Assembly (NCBI GenBank): GCA_003426165.1
Contig: QUAH01000004.1
Span: 69,501-133,500 of the forward strand
Reading direction: 5' to 3'
DNA from: Candidatus Saccharicenans subterraneus
Lineage (GTDB): Bacteria; Acidobacteriota; Aminicenantia; Aminicenantales; Saccharicenantaceae
Length of the DNA stretch: 64,000 nt
Position numbers and translations under genes: made by a program
Shown here: piece after piece, positions 48,217 through 56,203 of the stretch
How positions within the stretch are numbered: position 1 is the first letter of the stretch
Layout of the letters: every line of letters starts with the position of its first letter
The notes under the pieces: model-generated
Told to the model about the DNA's origin: nothing
Seen by the model: only the letters and a program-made list of their open reading frames with translations
Database searches by the model: none

Positions 48217-49569
48217 TCACTCCTCCGAAAGTCCCGGCGCCCTGAACACCTCCCGGCCATCGATAAAAACGCGAAGGGCCGGCTGCCTGATATCAAACAG
48301 ATCGCCGCTCCAGACAACCAGGTCGGCGTCCTTGCCCTTCTCCAGGCTGCCGAGACGCTCAGCCACTCCGGCCAGCCTGGCGGGATTTATGGTAATCGCC
48401 CGCAAAGCGGCATCCGGGTCCATCCCGTACTTTACGGCAATGGCCGCCTGGGTTCTCAGAAACGGCTGCTGAATCACATCGGCATCGGTCATAATCGACA
48501 CTTCAATCCCGCGCCGGTGGAGATAATCGGCCAGGTTGACCAGCCGGTTCTGGTCGTCATAGGTAATCATCCGCGGGCCGACGACCACTTTCACCCGGTG
48601 GCGAGCGAGCTCCTCAGCCACCTTGTAAGCTTCCTCAGCATGGGCTAACGACAGCTCCTTAAAACCGAACTCTTCAGCCAGACGCACCGCGGTCATGATA
48701 TCGTCAGCCGAACCGACATGAATATGAACCGGAATTTTTTTGTCGAGCACCAGAAGCAGGGCTTCTTTCTTGAGGTCGCGCGGGGGCGCACTGGCCGCCG
48801 GATTTTTCTTCCTCTCACGCTCATAATTTTCGAGAGCTTTTCTGTGCTCAGCCGCCTCCAGCATCGCCTGCCGCACGAGAAAAGCCGTTCCCATCTTGGT
48901 CATCGGCATCTGACCCTTCGAAGCGTAAAAGACCTTACGTCCGAGGGCCATCTTCATGCAGGCAGGGAATTTGATACACATCTCGTCGACTGTCCGTCCC
49001 CGGAGCTTAAGCACTGCCGATTGCCCGCCGATGACATTGCCAGAGCCGGGGTGGACCAGCGCCGCCGTAACTCCCTCAGCCACCGCGTGGAGGAATTGAT
49101 TTTTATCGGGCCCGACTCCTTCCGGGTGGATGGAATCAATGATGCGGAGTTGAGGCGTGACCGGGTCGGTCATCTCGTTATCTTCGGTAACCCCGCCGCT
49201 CGGGCCGAGGCCCAGGTGAGAATGCGCGTCGACCAGTCCAGGAGTGATCAGGCAGCCTGAAGCGTTAACGACCCGGGCGCCGGCTGGAATTTTAACCTCC
49301 GCCCCGATATCCAGAATCTTGCCGTCCTTGATGAGAATCGTCCCGCGTTCATAGCTCTGGCCGGCAGCAGTTAGAATTCGAGCTCCGGTGATGGCAATTA
49401 GTTCGCCGCTCTGACTTTCGGCCAGGCCGGTTACGAAAAACAACGAAATCAGCCCGACACTAAGGACAATCCTGAAACTCAAGAGTGGCCAGTTTCCTGA
49501 AGCCTTACCTCCGCCAGGAAGCCAATTAAGGAACCATAACCTGAAGAATTTTTCCCCGGATTTACTCAT
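48217..49569 (-). CDS. Secreted amidohydrolase, imidazolonepropionase-like
   Basis: This is a 450-residue metal hydrolase with an N-terminal signal/anchor (about 33-50, 'IVLSVGLISLFFVTGLA'). The metal site looks intact: H116-S-H118 in 'GLVDAHSHLGLG', His in 'KIPVHIHVGSADD', His in 'LSLAHAEEAY' and Asp in 'SIMTDADV'. The C-terminal 'RAITINPARLAGVAERLGSL' and 'GKDADLVVWSGD' are typical of the superfamily. It probably cleaves cyclic amides or dipeptides outside the cytoplasm; substrate not assignable. It lies upstream of its inactive-looking paralogue, same strand. Confidence 0.87.
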   Translation of the reverse strand: MSKSGEKFFRLWFLNWLPGGGKASGNWPLLSFRIVLSVGLISLFFVTGLAESQSGELIAITGARILTAAGQSYERGTILIKDGKILDIGAEVKIPAGARVVNASGCLITPGLVDAHSHLGLGPSGGVTEDNEMTDPVTPQLRIIDSIHPEGVGPDKNQFLHAVAEGVTAALVHPGSGNVIGGQSAVLKLRGRTVDEMCIKFPACMKMALGRKVFYASKGQMPMTKMGTAFLVRQAMLEAAEHRKALENYERERKKNPAASAPPRDLKKEALLLVLDKKIPVHIHVGSADDIMTAVRLAEEFGFKELSLAHAEEAYKVAEELARHRVKVVVGPRMITYDDQNRLVNLADYLHRRGIEVSIMTDADVIQQPFLRTQAAIAVKYGMDPDAALRAITINPARLAGVAERLGSLEKGKDADLVVWSGDLFDIRQPALRVFIDGREVFRAPGLSEE

Positions 49570-49647
49570 GCTTACTCCCGAACTGAAATTTCAGCTTTCT
49601 AATATACTACAAATCAAAACGGAAAAAACAACAGATATTATTCCGTT

Positions 49648-50346
49648 TTAAGAGGAGGCGATGGCCTGGCGGACAGCCTCAAGAAGCGCCGGGATGTCTT
49701 CCACCGTTCGCCCGGCGGTCTCCACCGGCTGGTGGAAAATAATTCTGATCGGCCCGCGCCGCGGGAAAATTCTTCCCTTCGGCATCAGTTCGAACGTGCC
49801 TTTAATGGTAATCGGAATGATAGGCGCCCCGGCCGCCAGAGCCAGAAAGAATCCACCCCGCTTGAACGGCTGCAGTTTTCCCGTTCGACTTCTGGTTCCC
49901 TCGGGAAAAATCAGGAAGGAATAGCCCCTTTCCTTCATCATCCTGGCGGCTTCGTCAATGCTTCGCTTCCCGCCGCTGGCCCGCTTCCGGTCAACCGGCA
50001 CAAACCCGACAAAGCGCATACCCTGCCCGACGATCGGGATGCGGAAGACGCTCTTCTTCAGGATCACCCTTACCCGCTGCGGAATTACATAGAAAAGAAG
50101 CGGCCCGTCGAGGAAGCTCAGGTGGTTGGCCATATAAACATAGCTTCTTCCGGGTTCGACATTTTCCAGCCCGGAGACTTCTATTTTGAGCCCGAGGATA
50201 CGCCGGCTGACAGCCATCGCCCACTTGGCCACCCGAAGAAGCGGATCCCTGATGCCGAGCGGCCAGAAAACCAGCAGCACCGGCGTCAGCAGCGCCACCA
50301 GCACCACATAAAAAACAAGCAGAATTACCGTCCTTACCACCGCCAT
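49648..50346 (-). CDS. plsC: 1-acyl-sn-glycerol-3-phosphate acyltransferase (PlsC family)
   Basis: This 232-residue membrane enzyme makes phosphatidic acid. A hydrophobic N terminus (about 5-28) precedes the catalytic HxxxxD motif 'MANHLSFLDGPL', 'FVPVDR', and 'FPEGTRSRTGKLQPF'. The C-terminal part 'IPITIKGTFELMPKG' is family-like. An extended -10 box lies only 9 bases before the ATG. Confidence 0.92.
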   Translation of the reverse strand: MAVVRTVILLVFYVVLVALLTPVLLVFWPLGIRDPLLRVAKWAMAVSRRILGLKIEVSGLENVEPGRSYVYMANHLSFLDGPLLFYVIPQRVRVILKKSVFRIPIVGQGMRFVGFVPVDRKRASGGKRSIDEAARMMKERGYSFLIFPEGTRSRTGKLQPFKRGGFFLALAAGAPIIPITIKGTFELMPKGRIFPRRGPIRIIFHQPVETAGRTVEDIPALLEAVRQAIASS

Positions 50347-50355
50347 AACTTAGAA

Positions 50356-50364
50356 ATTTTACCA
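50356..50364 (-). promoter_or_regulatory. Extended -10 promoter element before plsC
   Basis: On the minus strand TGG-TAAAAT (50364-50356) matches the extended -10 form (TGn-TATAAT, 5/6). No -35 is visible at 16-18 bases. Nine bases separate it from the ATG and there is no Shine-Dalgarno, so the mRNA may be leaderless. Confidence 0.45.
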
Positions 50365-50538
50365 TAATCGGCAAAAAGGTTTCGCCAGGAACCTGTAACT
50401 TCAAAGCTGGCAATAAAAAGCCAGGCGAATGAGTTTGCCCGACGCTGTTTGTACTTACTGATTAATTTTATATGCCGGCTCTTTAATATAATAATAAATC
50501 AAATGAAATATTGAAAAAGGATCTTTTAATTTAATAGA

Positions 50539-52512
50539 ATGTTTTCAATGGGCGATCGGGAGGAAGTAAAAAAGATACCCGCTGTCGTTTTGCTTCTGGC
50601 GCTTCTCGCTTTTGCCGGTTCATTGATCATCTCAGAAATCGTTTTCGCCAGATCTCCCTTTATACATGACGAGTTCGGATATATATTCCAGGCAAAAATT
50701 TTTCTCGCCGGCAAGCTTTATGCGCCATCTCCCTGTCCTAGAGAAGCCTTTGATTTTCCTCACATCATAAACAACGGTCGATGGTACAGCCAGTATCCGC
50801 CCGGTTTCCCGATGTTGCTAATGCCATTTGTATTTTTAGGTGTCCCCTGGCTCCTTAATCCCCTTCTGGCTTCGCTCTCAGTCATAGTAATCTATTTTCT
50901 GGCCCTGGAATTATTTGGCAAGCGCGTGGCGCTTCTCTCTTCATTGCTGTGCGCGTTATCAATCTGGTTTCTTGTGACTTCCGCCACCTATCTGTCGCAT
51001 ACGGCCAACCTGTTTTTCTTTTCTCTGTTCCTTCTGTTCATGTTTCGGTCCATAAAATCGCCCAGGATATTATCGGGAATTCTGGCTGGAGCCAGCCTCG
51101 GTTTTGCTTTTCTCGTCAGGCCCTATGAAACCGCCTGGGCAAGTTTGCCGGTCTTAATTTATTATCTGATAAGATTCTTAAAGACACCTGGGGAATATAT
51201 TAAAAACGTTCTGGCCTTTGCGGCCGCCACCGGATTCTTTATGCTGCTGTTCCTGACCTATAACTTCCTGACGAACGGACATCCGCTGGTTATGGGTTAT
51301 CAAGTTCGCTACGGCCCCGAACATGGAATAGGCTTCGGCAAAAAAGGATATACTGATACACCTCATACCCCATTCCGGGGAGCACTTCTTCTCGGAGACA
51401 ATTTCAAGGCCATCAACGACTACCTTTTCGGCTGGCCGATTTCTTCTCTTTTCCCATTAGTATTTTTATTTCTGCACAAAAAGGATAAAAAGAGTAAGCT
51501 ACCTGAGGTTATGCTATTTTTTATTATTATAGCCAGTCTGAGTTTAGGGCTATTTTTTTACTGGGGGTCTGTTGTTTTTCTTGGTCCAAGACTTTTCTTT
51601 AATATACTACCCTGCCTAATTGTTCTTTGCGCCTCAGGACTATCCAGATTAGAAGACCTTTTACCTCAAGTTATACGAATATCTAAAATTGGCATTTTAA
51701 TAAACAAAAGGATTCTGCTCGGCTTGATGCTGATGTTATTGTTTTCCTATTCTTTCCTAATCATTCTTCCAAAAGAAGGACAGCATAATGGGCGAGGTGT
51801 TTTAGTCACCTTTACCGCGCATCCTTTTCAATCTGATTATTTTATACACACATTCCGAAAAATAGATTTGACAAACTCGTTAATCGTTGTTAAATTCTTA
51901 AACACGAACTTGAAAGAATTCCCGAATGGCGATTGGGGACCTGCTTTTTATTTTAATGATCCCTGGATGCGCAATTCAGTGATTTTCGCACGAAAAGCCG
52001 AGATTCCATATTATGAAGTTTTCAGATGCTTTCCCGAAAGGAAAATCTATTACTACTGGGGAACTTACAGAAAAGGAATGCTGGTGGAGGTAACAAAGAA
52101 AGATGGACAGTTTACCTACGGGAATCCGGTTGTTTTTCGAGAAAAAAAATTGAACTTGTTTGCTGAGTTGGTATCCTCTCCCGAAGAAGTTTTTTTCCTT
52201 TACAGCCAGGACTTCCGTGAATTCCTCAAGGAAATTTTTCAAAATAAGCCCTTTGATTCTGTTGATGCCGCCTGGCTGGAAGAACAGGCCAAGCTCTCTT
52301 ACCGGGCAAACGATTTTAAAAAAGCCATGTATTATCTTGAAGCTGCTCTTCAGGTAGAAAACAATTATGAGGCCCGCTACCGAATGCTGACCATGCTGGC
52401 GGGCCTCTATCGCGGGCATAATCTTAACGGCCTGAGCAATAAAATTTTACAGCGAGTAAGCAAGGTCGACTTGAAGGACGTTTATGACGTTATTCCTGAA
52501 AGAGGCTTTTAA
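50539..52512 (+). CDS. GT-C-fold integral-membrane glycosyltransferase-like protein with TPR-like tail
   Basis: This is a 657-residue protein with about 11-12 spans over residues 10-420. The first extracytoplasmic loop holds 'SPFIHDEFGYIFQAKIF', where the DE pair matches the catalytic acidic motif of GT-C (ArnT/PMT-type) enzymes. After the spans comes a soluble part and, at about 575-650, TPR-like helices ('AKLSYRANDFKKAMYYLEAA'). It probably transfers a sugar from a polyprenyl-phosphate donor to a lipid, glycan or protein. First of three AT-richer genes; it touches the next gene. Confidence 0.78.
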   Translation: MFSMGDREEVKKIPAVVLLLALLAFAGSLIISEIVFARSPFIHDEFGYIFQAKIFLAGKLYAPSPCPREAFDFPHIINNGRWYSQYPPGFPMLLMPFVFLGVPWLLNPLLASLSVIVIYFLALELFGKRVALLSSLLCALSIWFLVTSATYLSHTANLFFFSLFLLFMFRSIKSPRILSGILAGASLGFAFLVRPYETAWASLPVLIYYLIRFLKTPGEYIKNVLAFAAATGFFMLLFLTYNFLTNGHPLVMGYQVRYGPEHGIGFGKKGYTDTPHTPFRGALLLGDNFKAINDYLFGWPISSLFPLVFLFLHKKDKKSKLPEVMLFFIIIASLSLGLFFYWGSVVFLGPRLFFNILPCLIVLCASGLSRLEDLLPQVIRISKIGILINKRILLGLMLMLLFSYSFLIILPKEGQHNGRGVLVTFTAHPFQSDYFIHTFRKIDLTNSLIVVKFLNTNLKEFPNGDWGPAFYFNDPWMRNSVIFARKAEIPYYEVFRCFPERKIYYYWGTYRKGMLVEVTKKDGQFTYGNPVVFREKKLNLFAELVSSPEEVFFLYSQDFREFLKEIFQNKPFDSVDAAWLEEQAKLSYRANDFKKAMYYLEAALQVENNYEARYRMLTMLAGLYRGHNLNGLSNKILQRVSKVDLKDVYDVIPERGF

Positions 52513-53924
52513 TGACTGAGTCAAGCAGGGTAATCATCATCGGAGCCGGGCCAGCCGGCCTGACTGCAGCCTATGAACTCGCCAAATCAGGTTATGAAGT
52601 AATCGTCGTGGAAAAAGATAAAAATGTTGGAGGGATTTCGAAAACTATCAATTACAAAGGATACTTATTCGACCTTGGAGGGCACCGCTTTTTTACTAAA
52701 TATCCCGAAGTAAAAAAAATCTGGGAAGAAGTTCTTCCTGAAGATTTTTTACTAAGGCCCCGTCTTTCGAGAATTTATTACAAACGGAAGTTTTTTTATT
52801 ATCCTCTGCGGCCATTTAATGCCTTCTGGAATCTAGGACCGATAAGCTCTGTCCTGGCCTTCCTGAGTTTTTTTAAGGCAAAAATAAAGCCCTATCCCCA
52901 TCCGGAAAATTTTGAACAGTGGGTGGTTAACCATTTTGGAAGAAAACTCTACGAAATCTTCTTCAAGACCTATACTGAAAAGGTCTGGGGAATTCCCTGC
53001 ACTAAAATAAGCGCTGACTGGGCAGCCCAGAGGATCAAGGGCCTGTCGCTGGGAAAAGCTGCGCTGAATGCCCTGGGCCTCAAAGAGAAAGAGGCAGTCC
53101 GGACACTGATCGATCAATTCCATTATCCAAGGCGGGGACCAGGCCAGTTCTGGGAAAAAATGGCTGAAATCATAGCCCGGCATGGCGGGAAGCTGATTCT
53201 GGGAGCCGAGGCTTTAGAAATAATAAGGAAGCCAGGAGGATTTTTTTCAATAAAAATAAAAACCGAAAATTCAATAGAAGAAATTGAGGCCGCCAGCGTT
53301 ATTTCATCCATGCCTCTTTCGGAACTCATTCTATCTCTGCAACCGTTACCGCCAGATAACGTTATCAAGGCAGCGCGTCGGCTGGGTTATCGAGATTTTT
53401 ATACAGTAGGCCTTATAATAAACAAAGAAAAAATCTTTCCTGACAACTGGATTTATATCCATTCTCCTGAAATTAGAGCAGGACGCCTCCAGAATTTCAA
53501 GAATTGGAGCCCGGAAATGGTTCCCGACCAAAAGAAAACCATGCTGGGGCTTGAATATTTCTGCTTTTCTACCGAGCCGGCCTGGTCTCTGGCAGATAAA
53601 GAACTTATTCAAATTGCCATCGATGATTTAGAAAAACTGAAATTTGCCAGAAAGGAAGAGGTTATTGATGGATCGATTGTAAGAATTCATAAAGCTTATC
53701 CCGTTTATTTGCCAGGATACAAGGAAAACGCTTTAATTATAAAAGAATACCTTGAGAATATAAAAAATCTCCTGACGATAGGTCGCAACGGACTGCACCG
53801 CTACAACAACCAGGACCATTCAATGTTATCAGGAATTCTGGCTGCTAAATGCATTCTTGGAGAAAATTGCTCTCCGTGGCAGGTTAATGTTGATGATGAA
53901 TATCACGAAATTGCTCAAAGATAA
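52512..53924 (+). CDS. FAD-dependent oxidoreductase, UDP-galactopyranose-mutase/amine-oxidase-like
   Basis: This is a 470-residue flavoprotein. It starts with the dinucleotide motif 'VIIIGAGPAGLTAAYELAKS', then 'EKDKNVGGISKT' and 'FDLGGHRFFTKYPEV', the arrangement of UDP-galactopyranose mutase and related FAD proteins. 'NGLHRYNNQDHSMLSG' near the end completes the FAD site. It may act on a nucleotide sugar or polyprenyl substrate; next to a GT-C transferase this is plausible but unproven. It shares one base with the upstream gene. Confidence 0.8.
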   Translation: MTESSRVIIIGAGPAGLTAAYELAKSGYEVIVVEKDKNVGGISKTINYKGYLFDLGGHRFFTKYPEVKKIWEEVLPEDFLLRPRLSRIYYKRKFFYYPLRPFNAFWNLGPISSVLAFLSFFKAKIKPYPHPENFEQWVVNHFGRKLYEIFFKTYTEKVWGIPCTKISADWAAQRIKGLSLGKAALNALGLKEKEAVRTLIDQFHYPRRGPGQFWEKMAEIIARHGGKLILGAEALEIIRKPGGFFSIKIKTENSIEEIEAASVISSMPLSELILSLQPLPPDNVIKAARRLGYRDFYTVGLIINKEKIFPDNWIYIHSPEIRAGRLQNFKNWSPEMVPDQKKTMLGLEYFCFSTEPAWSLADKELIQIAIDDLEKLKFARKEEVIDGSIVRIHKAYPVYLPGYKENALIIKEYLENIKNLLTIGRNGLHRYNNQDHSMLSGILAAKCILGENCSPWQVNVDDEYHEIAQR

Positions 53925-53984
53925 GGTCGATAAAATGCGCCTTATCAGGTATCAAATTTATCAGTTTTATTAATAACGTCATCT

Positions 53985-54506
53985 ATGAAAATGCAACCAT
54001 TATTTAGTGAGCTTTCAAGAAGAAGGAAACTAAATCTCCTATTAGGGTATCTTAAGCCAAAATCGTTAATTATGGAGGTTGGAGCCGGGGATGGGTGGTT
54101 TTCAAACAGGCTTAGAAAATGCGGATTCCGAGTTATTACTCTTGACCTTAAGGAGCCTGCTGATATTATCGGCAACATAATGGATTGGAAATTCCTTGGA
54201 CTTCAAGAACGTTCATTCGATGTGATAGTGGCACTTGAAGTTATTGAGCACGTTGATTGCCTTGAAGCTCTTTGCACACTTTGCAAAAAAAACGGACTGA
54301 TCATGCTTTCATCTCCTCATCCAAAATGGGACTGGCTGATGAAAATCTTGGAAACATTGAGATTAACTCAGAAAAGGACTTCCGAACATGTTAATCTTAT
54401 AGATTTTCATAAAATAAACCTTAAACCTCTAACTATCAAACGTCCTCTTTATATCCATCAAATCGGAATATTCATTAACAGACCCAAGAACAAGTCGCCA
54501 AATTAA
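53985..54506 (+). CDS. Class I SAM-dependent methyltransferase
   Basis: This is a 173-residue protein. Motif I 'IMEVGAGDGWFSNRL', then 'VITLDLKEPADI', 'SFDVIVALEVIEHVDC' and 'KNGLIMLSSPHPKWDW' form the Rossmann methyltransferase core. It is somewhat short, with a brief C-terminal cap. Probably modifies a glycan or lipid, given the two genes upstream. Base composition is AT-richer than the window average. Confidence 0.8.
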   Translation: MKMQPLFSELSRRRKLNLLLGYLKPKSLIMEVGAGDGWFSNRLRKCGFRVITLDLKEPADIIGNIMDWKFLGLQERSFDVIVALEVIEHVDCLEALCTLCKKNGLIMLSSPHPKWDWLMKILETLRLTQKRTSEHVNLIDFHKINLKPLTIKRPLYIHQIGIFINRPKNKSPN

Positions 54507-54740
54507 GATTTGGCCATTGCTAAAAAACAAGAAAAGCCATTTTATGGATTTCTATTAAGTCATGAAAAGCAAGCATATATAAATACAGGTTTAGAGTATC
54601 AATCTATTATCATAAAGCCATCTGGTTCCACAAGTTAAAGATTACATTAATCGCCTTTTATGAAAAGCAATATCAGAAATTATTATGGTAGCGATGTAAA
54701 CAAAAAATATTATTTTGGGATAAATTAACAAATAAAAAAA

Positions 54741-54758
54741 GGGCGGCCGAAGCCGCCC
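54741..54758. terminator. Bidirectional intrinsic terminator between the methyltransferase and pilin genes
   Basis: GGGCGGC-CGAA-GCCGCCC is a perfect 7-base stem with a tetraloop. On the minus strand it is followed by seven T (54740-54734), ending the pilin transcript; on the plus strand by TTTT. The rest of the 280-base gap (54507-54788) shows nothing else. Confidence 0.85.
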
Positions 54759-54788
54759 TTTTCAGGCCATCATAACATTTGGCGATTA

Positions 54789-55355
54789 TCAGGTTGTAGT
54801 GCCACCCGTGGTGCCGGCGGCGGTGCGAGGACCGATCACCAGACTACCGTTCCAGTTGACTATATCCTCATTAAAATCCGCCATCTTTGAAACCTCATAC
54901 AGGGACCCCGACGGATTTTGTGGATCATAATCAATATTAGGTCCTACGCCACCATCTCTTCCATAGGAACCAACGACAAAATCATCATCACCAGGTTCAG
55001 CCCCATCAGCATAAACACAATTCCACGTAGAAGCAATTTGATCCTGAGTATCAACTATATAAGGATTGCCCCACTGATCTCTCTGGGGAAATACTTTCAT
55101 ATAAAACCCCTGCAGCGCTTGTATCAAAGCATCGCTGTCCTGAAGCGCACCAGAGTGTGCCGGAACGTTCCCTTTATCCGTCACATAGTCCATCAGGCCG
55201 GTGGCGATGGTGTTGATGTCCTTAATGGTGCCCTTCTGTTTGGCCTTCTGCAGGGCGCTCATGGCGTTGGGGATAAGCAGGGCGGCCAGAATACCGATGA
55301 TGGCCACGACGATGAGCATTTCGATGAGGGTGAATCCTCTCATCCTTTTTAACAT
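54789..55355 (-). CDS. GspG-like major pilin/pseudopilin
   Basis: This is a 188-residue type IV pilin-like protein. The prepilin leader 'MLKRMRG' is cut before 'FTLIEMLIVVAIIGILAALL', with the conserved Glu at position 5 of the mature form. The body matches the GspG type: 'DQWGNPYIVDT', 'DDDFVVGSYGRDGGVG', 'NEDIVNWNGSLV'. A Thr/Gly tail ends the protein. In GspG proteins, conserved Asp residues of this region bind Ca2+. It is expressed from a sigma-54 promoter, as PilA is, so it may be the main pilus subunit. A GGAGG site precedes the ATG. Confidence 0.88.
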   Translation of the reverse strand: MLKRMRGFTLIEMLIVVAIIGILAALLIPNAMSALQKAKQKGTIKDINTIATGLMDYVTDKGNVPAHSGALQDSDALIQALQGFYMKVFPQRDQWGNPYIVDTQDQIASTWNCVYADGAEPGDDDFVVGSYGRDGGVGPNIDYDPQNPSGSLYEVSKMADFNEDIVNWNGSLVIGPRTAAGTTGGTTT

Positions 55356-55420
55356 GTTAAACCTCCTTAATTCTCGCCGACTATCCGCCGGCTGAGATGT
55401 TTTTCACTCGCTTTATTAAT

Positions 55421-55436
55421 AGCAATATTCGTGCCA
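55421..55436 (-). promoter_or_regulatory. Sigma-54 (-24/-12) promoter of the pilin gene
   Basis: On the minus strand TGGCACGAATATTGCT matches the consensus TGGCACG-N4-TTGCW at every fixed position. Transcription would start near 55410, about 55 bases before the pilin ATG. rpoN and a PilR-type activator are encoded in the window. Confidence 0.9.
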
Positions 55437-55510
55437 GACACAACCATTTTATTAAATATATGATAATAAACAAGATACAAAAATAATCCCCCTGAAATTC
55501 TTTATTATGG

Positions 55511-55526
55511 GGCAATTATTGTCAAC
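55511..55526. promoter_or_regulatory. Upstream activator site 1 of the pilin promoter
   Basis: GGCAATTATTGTCAAC, 14/16 identical to the site at 55544-55559 and 33 bases from it centre to centre (about three helical turns, same face). It lies about 100-115 bases upstream of the predicted start, the usual distance for a sigma-54 enhancer. It contains TTGTC, similar to the TGTC core bound by PilR in Pseudomonas. Confidence 0.6.
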
Positions 55527-55543
55527 ACCCCGCCCTAAGTCGG

Positions 55544-55559
55544 GACAAATATTGTCAAC
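55544..55559. promoter_or_regulatory. Upstream activator site 2 of the pilin promoter
   Basis: GACAAATATTGTCAAC contains the palindrome GACAA-ATA-TTGTC. A 12/13 match occurs over the pilB promoter (63166-63178). About 135-150 bases upstream of the pilin transcription start. The remaining 640 bases up to the pilR stop show no gene; a frame at 55734-56123 has no support. Confidence 0.6.
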
Positions 55560-56145
55560 CTTGTTTTTCAATCCCTCCCTGTTTTCTTTCATCTTCCCTT
55601 TTATCAACGTCTTCTCCATGGCTTTTCCGCTCTAAAACCAATCTTTCCAGGCTTTAACCATTCCAGAGGGTCAACTCTCAAAGCTAATTCCGCCCTTCAG
55701 GACGCTACTTTCCGGCACAGATATTCTTCTTCCTTGATCGATCTGGACAGGGATATCATCGAAAATGGCGTCGGGATGTTAACAGCCGGCCCAGTTATTA
55801 TGCCTCTTTTCATACTTTTTTCTATGTCCTTCCTGATTGATCCGGATGCCTTCTTAAAAACGACATCCCCTTTTCAACCTCAACAATTAGGCTATGCCTC
55901 TATCTCTTCAAACAAATCCTTTTCTGCCGCCATCGCCCTGACACCGGGAAACAGTATCTTTCCTCCTCTCCTCCACCCCCCGGCAGGCCACGATAACCGC
56001 TCAATTCTCGATTCCCGGTTCCCGGGTCTCAGGCCCACCCGCGGTATTCCTGGCGGGATCTATCACAGCGACCGCTTGCCCCTTTGCCTTGATTACTCGC
56101 CGTGGCATTATATCACAAAATAAACCTTGTCGGGTCTTACCGGGC

Positions 56146-56203
56146 CGCCTCTCCGCCTCTCTACACCTCTACCTCTACGCCTCTCAACCCCTCTGCCTCT
56201 CTA
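56146..56203. repeat. Degenerate CCTCT-rich tandem repeat at the 3' end of pilR
   Basis: About 58 bases consist of irregular copies of CCTCT joined by TAC, CTAC or CG units (for example CGCCTCTCTACACCTCTACC). It begins at the pilR stop. It may be slippage-prone. On the minus strand it is a purine-rich GAGG tract in the mRNA tail. Confidence 0.6.

Noticed and set aside
55734-56123. Open frame of 129 codons between the pilin and pilR genes
   Set aside because: No start signal, no motif; chance frame in a long gap.
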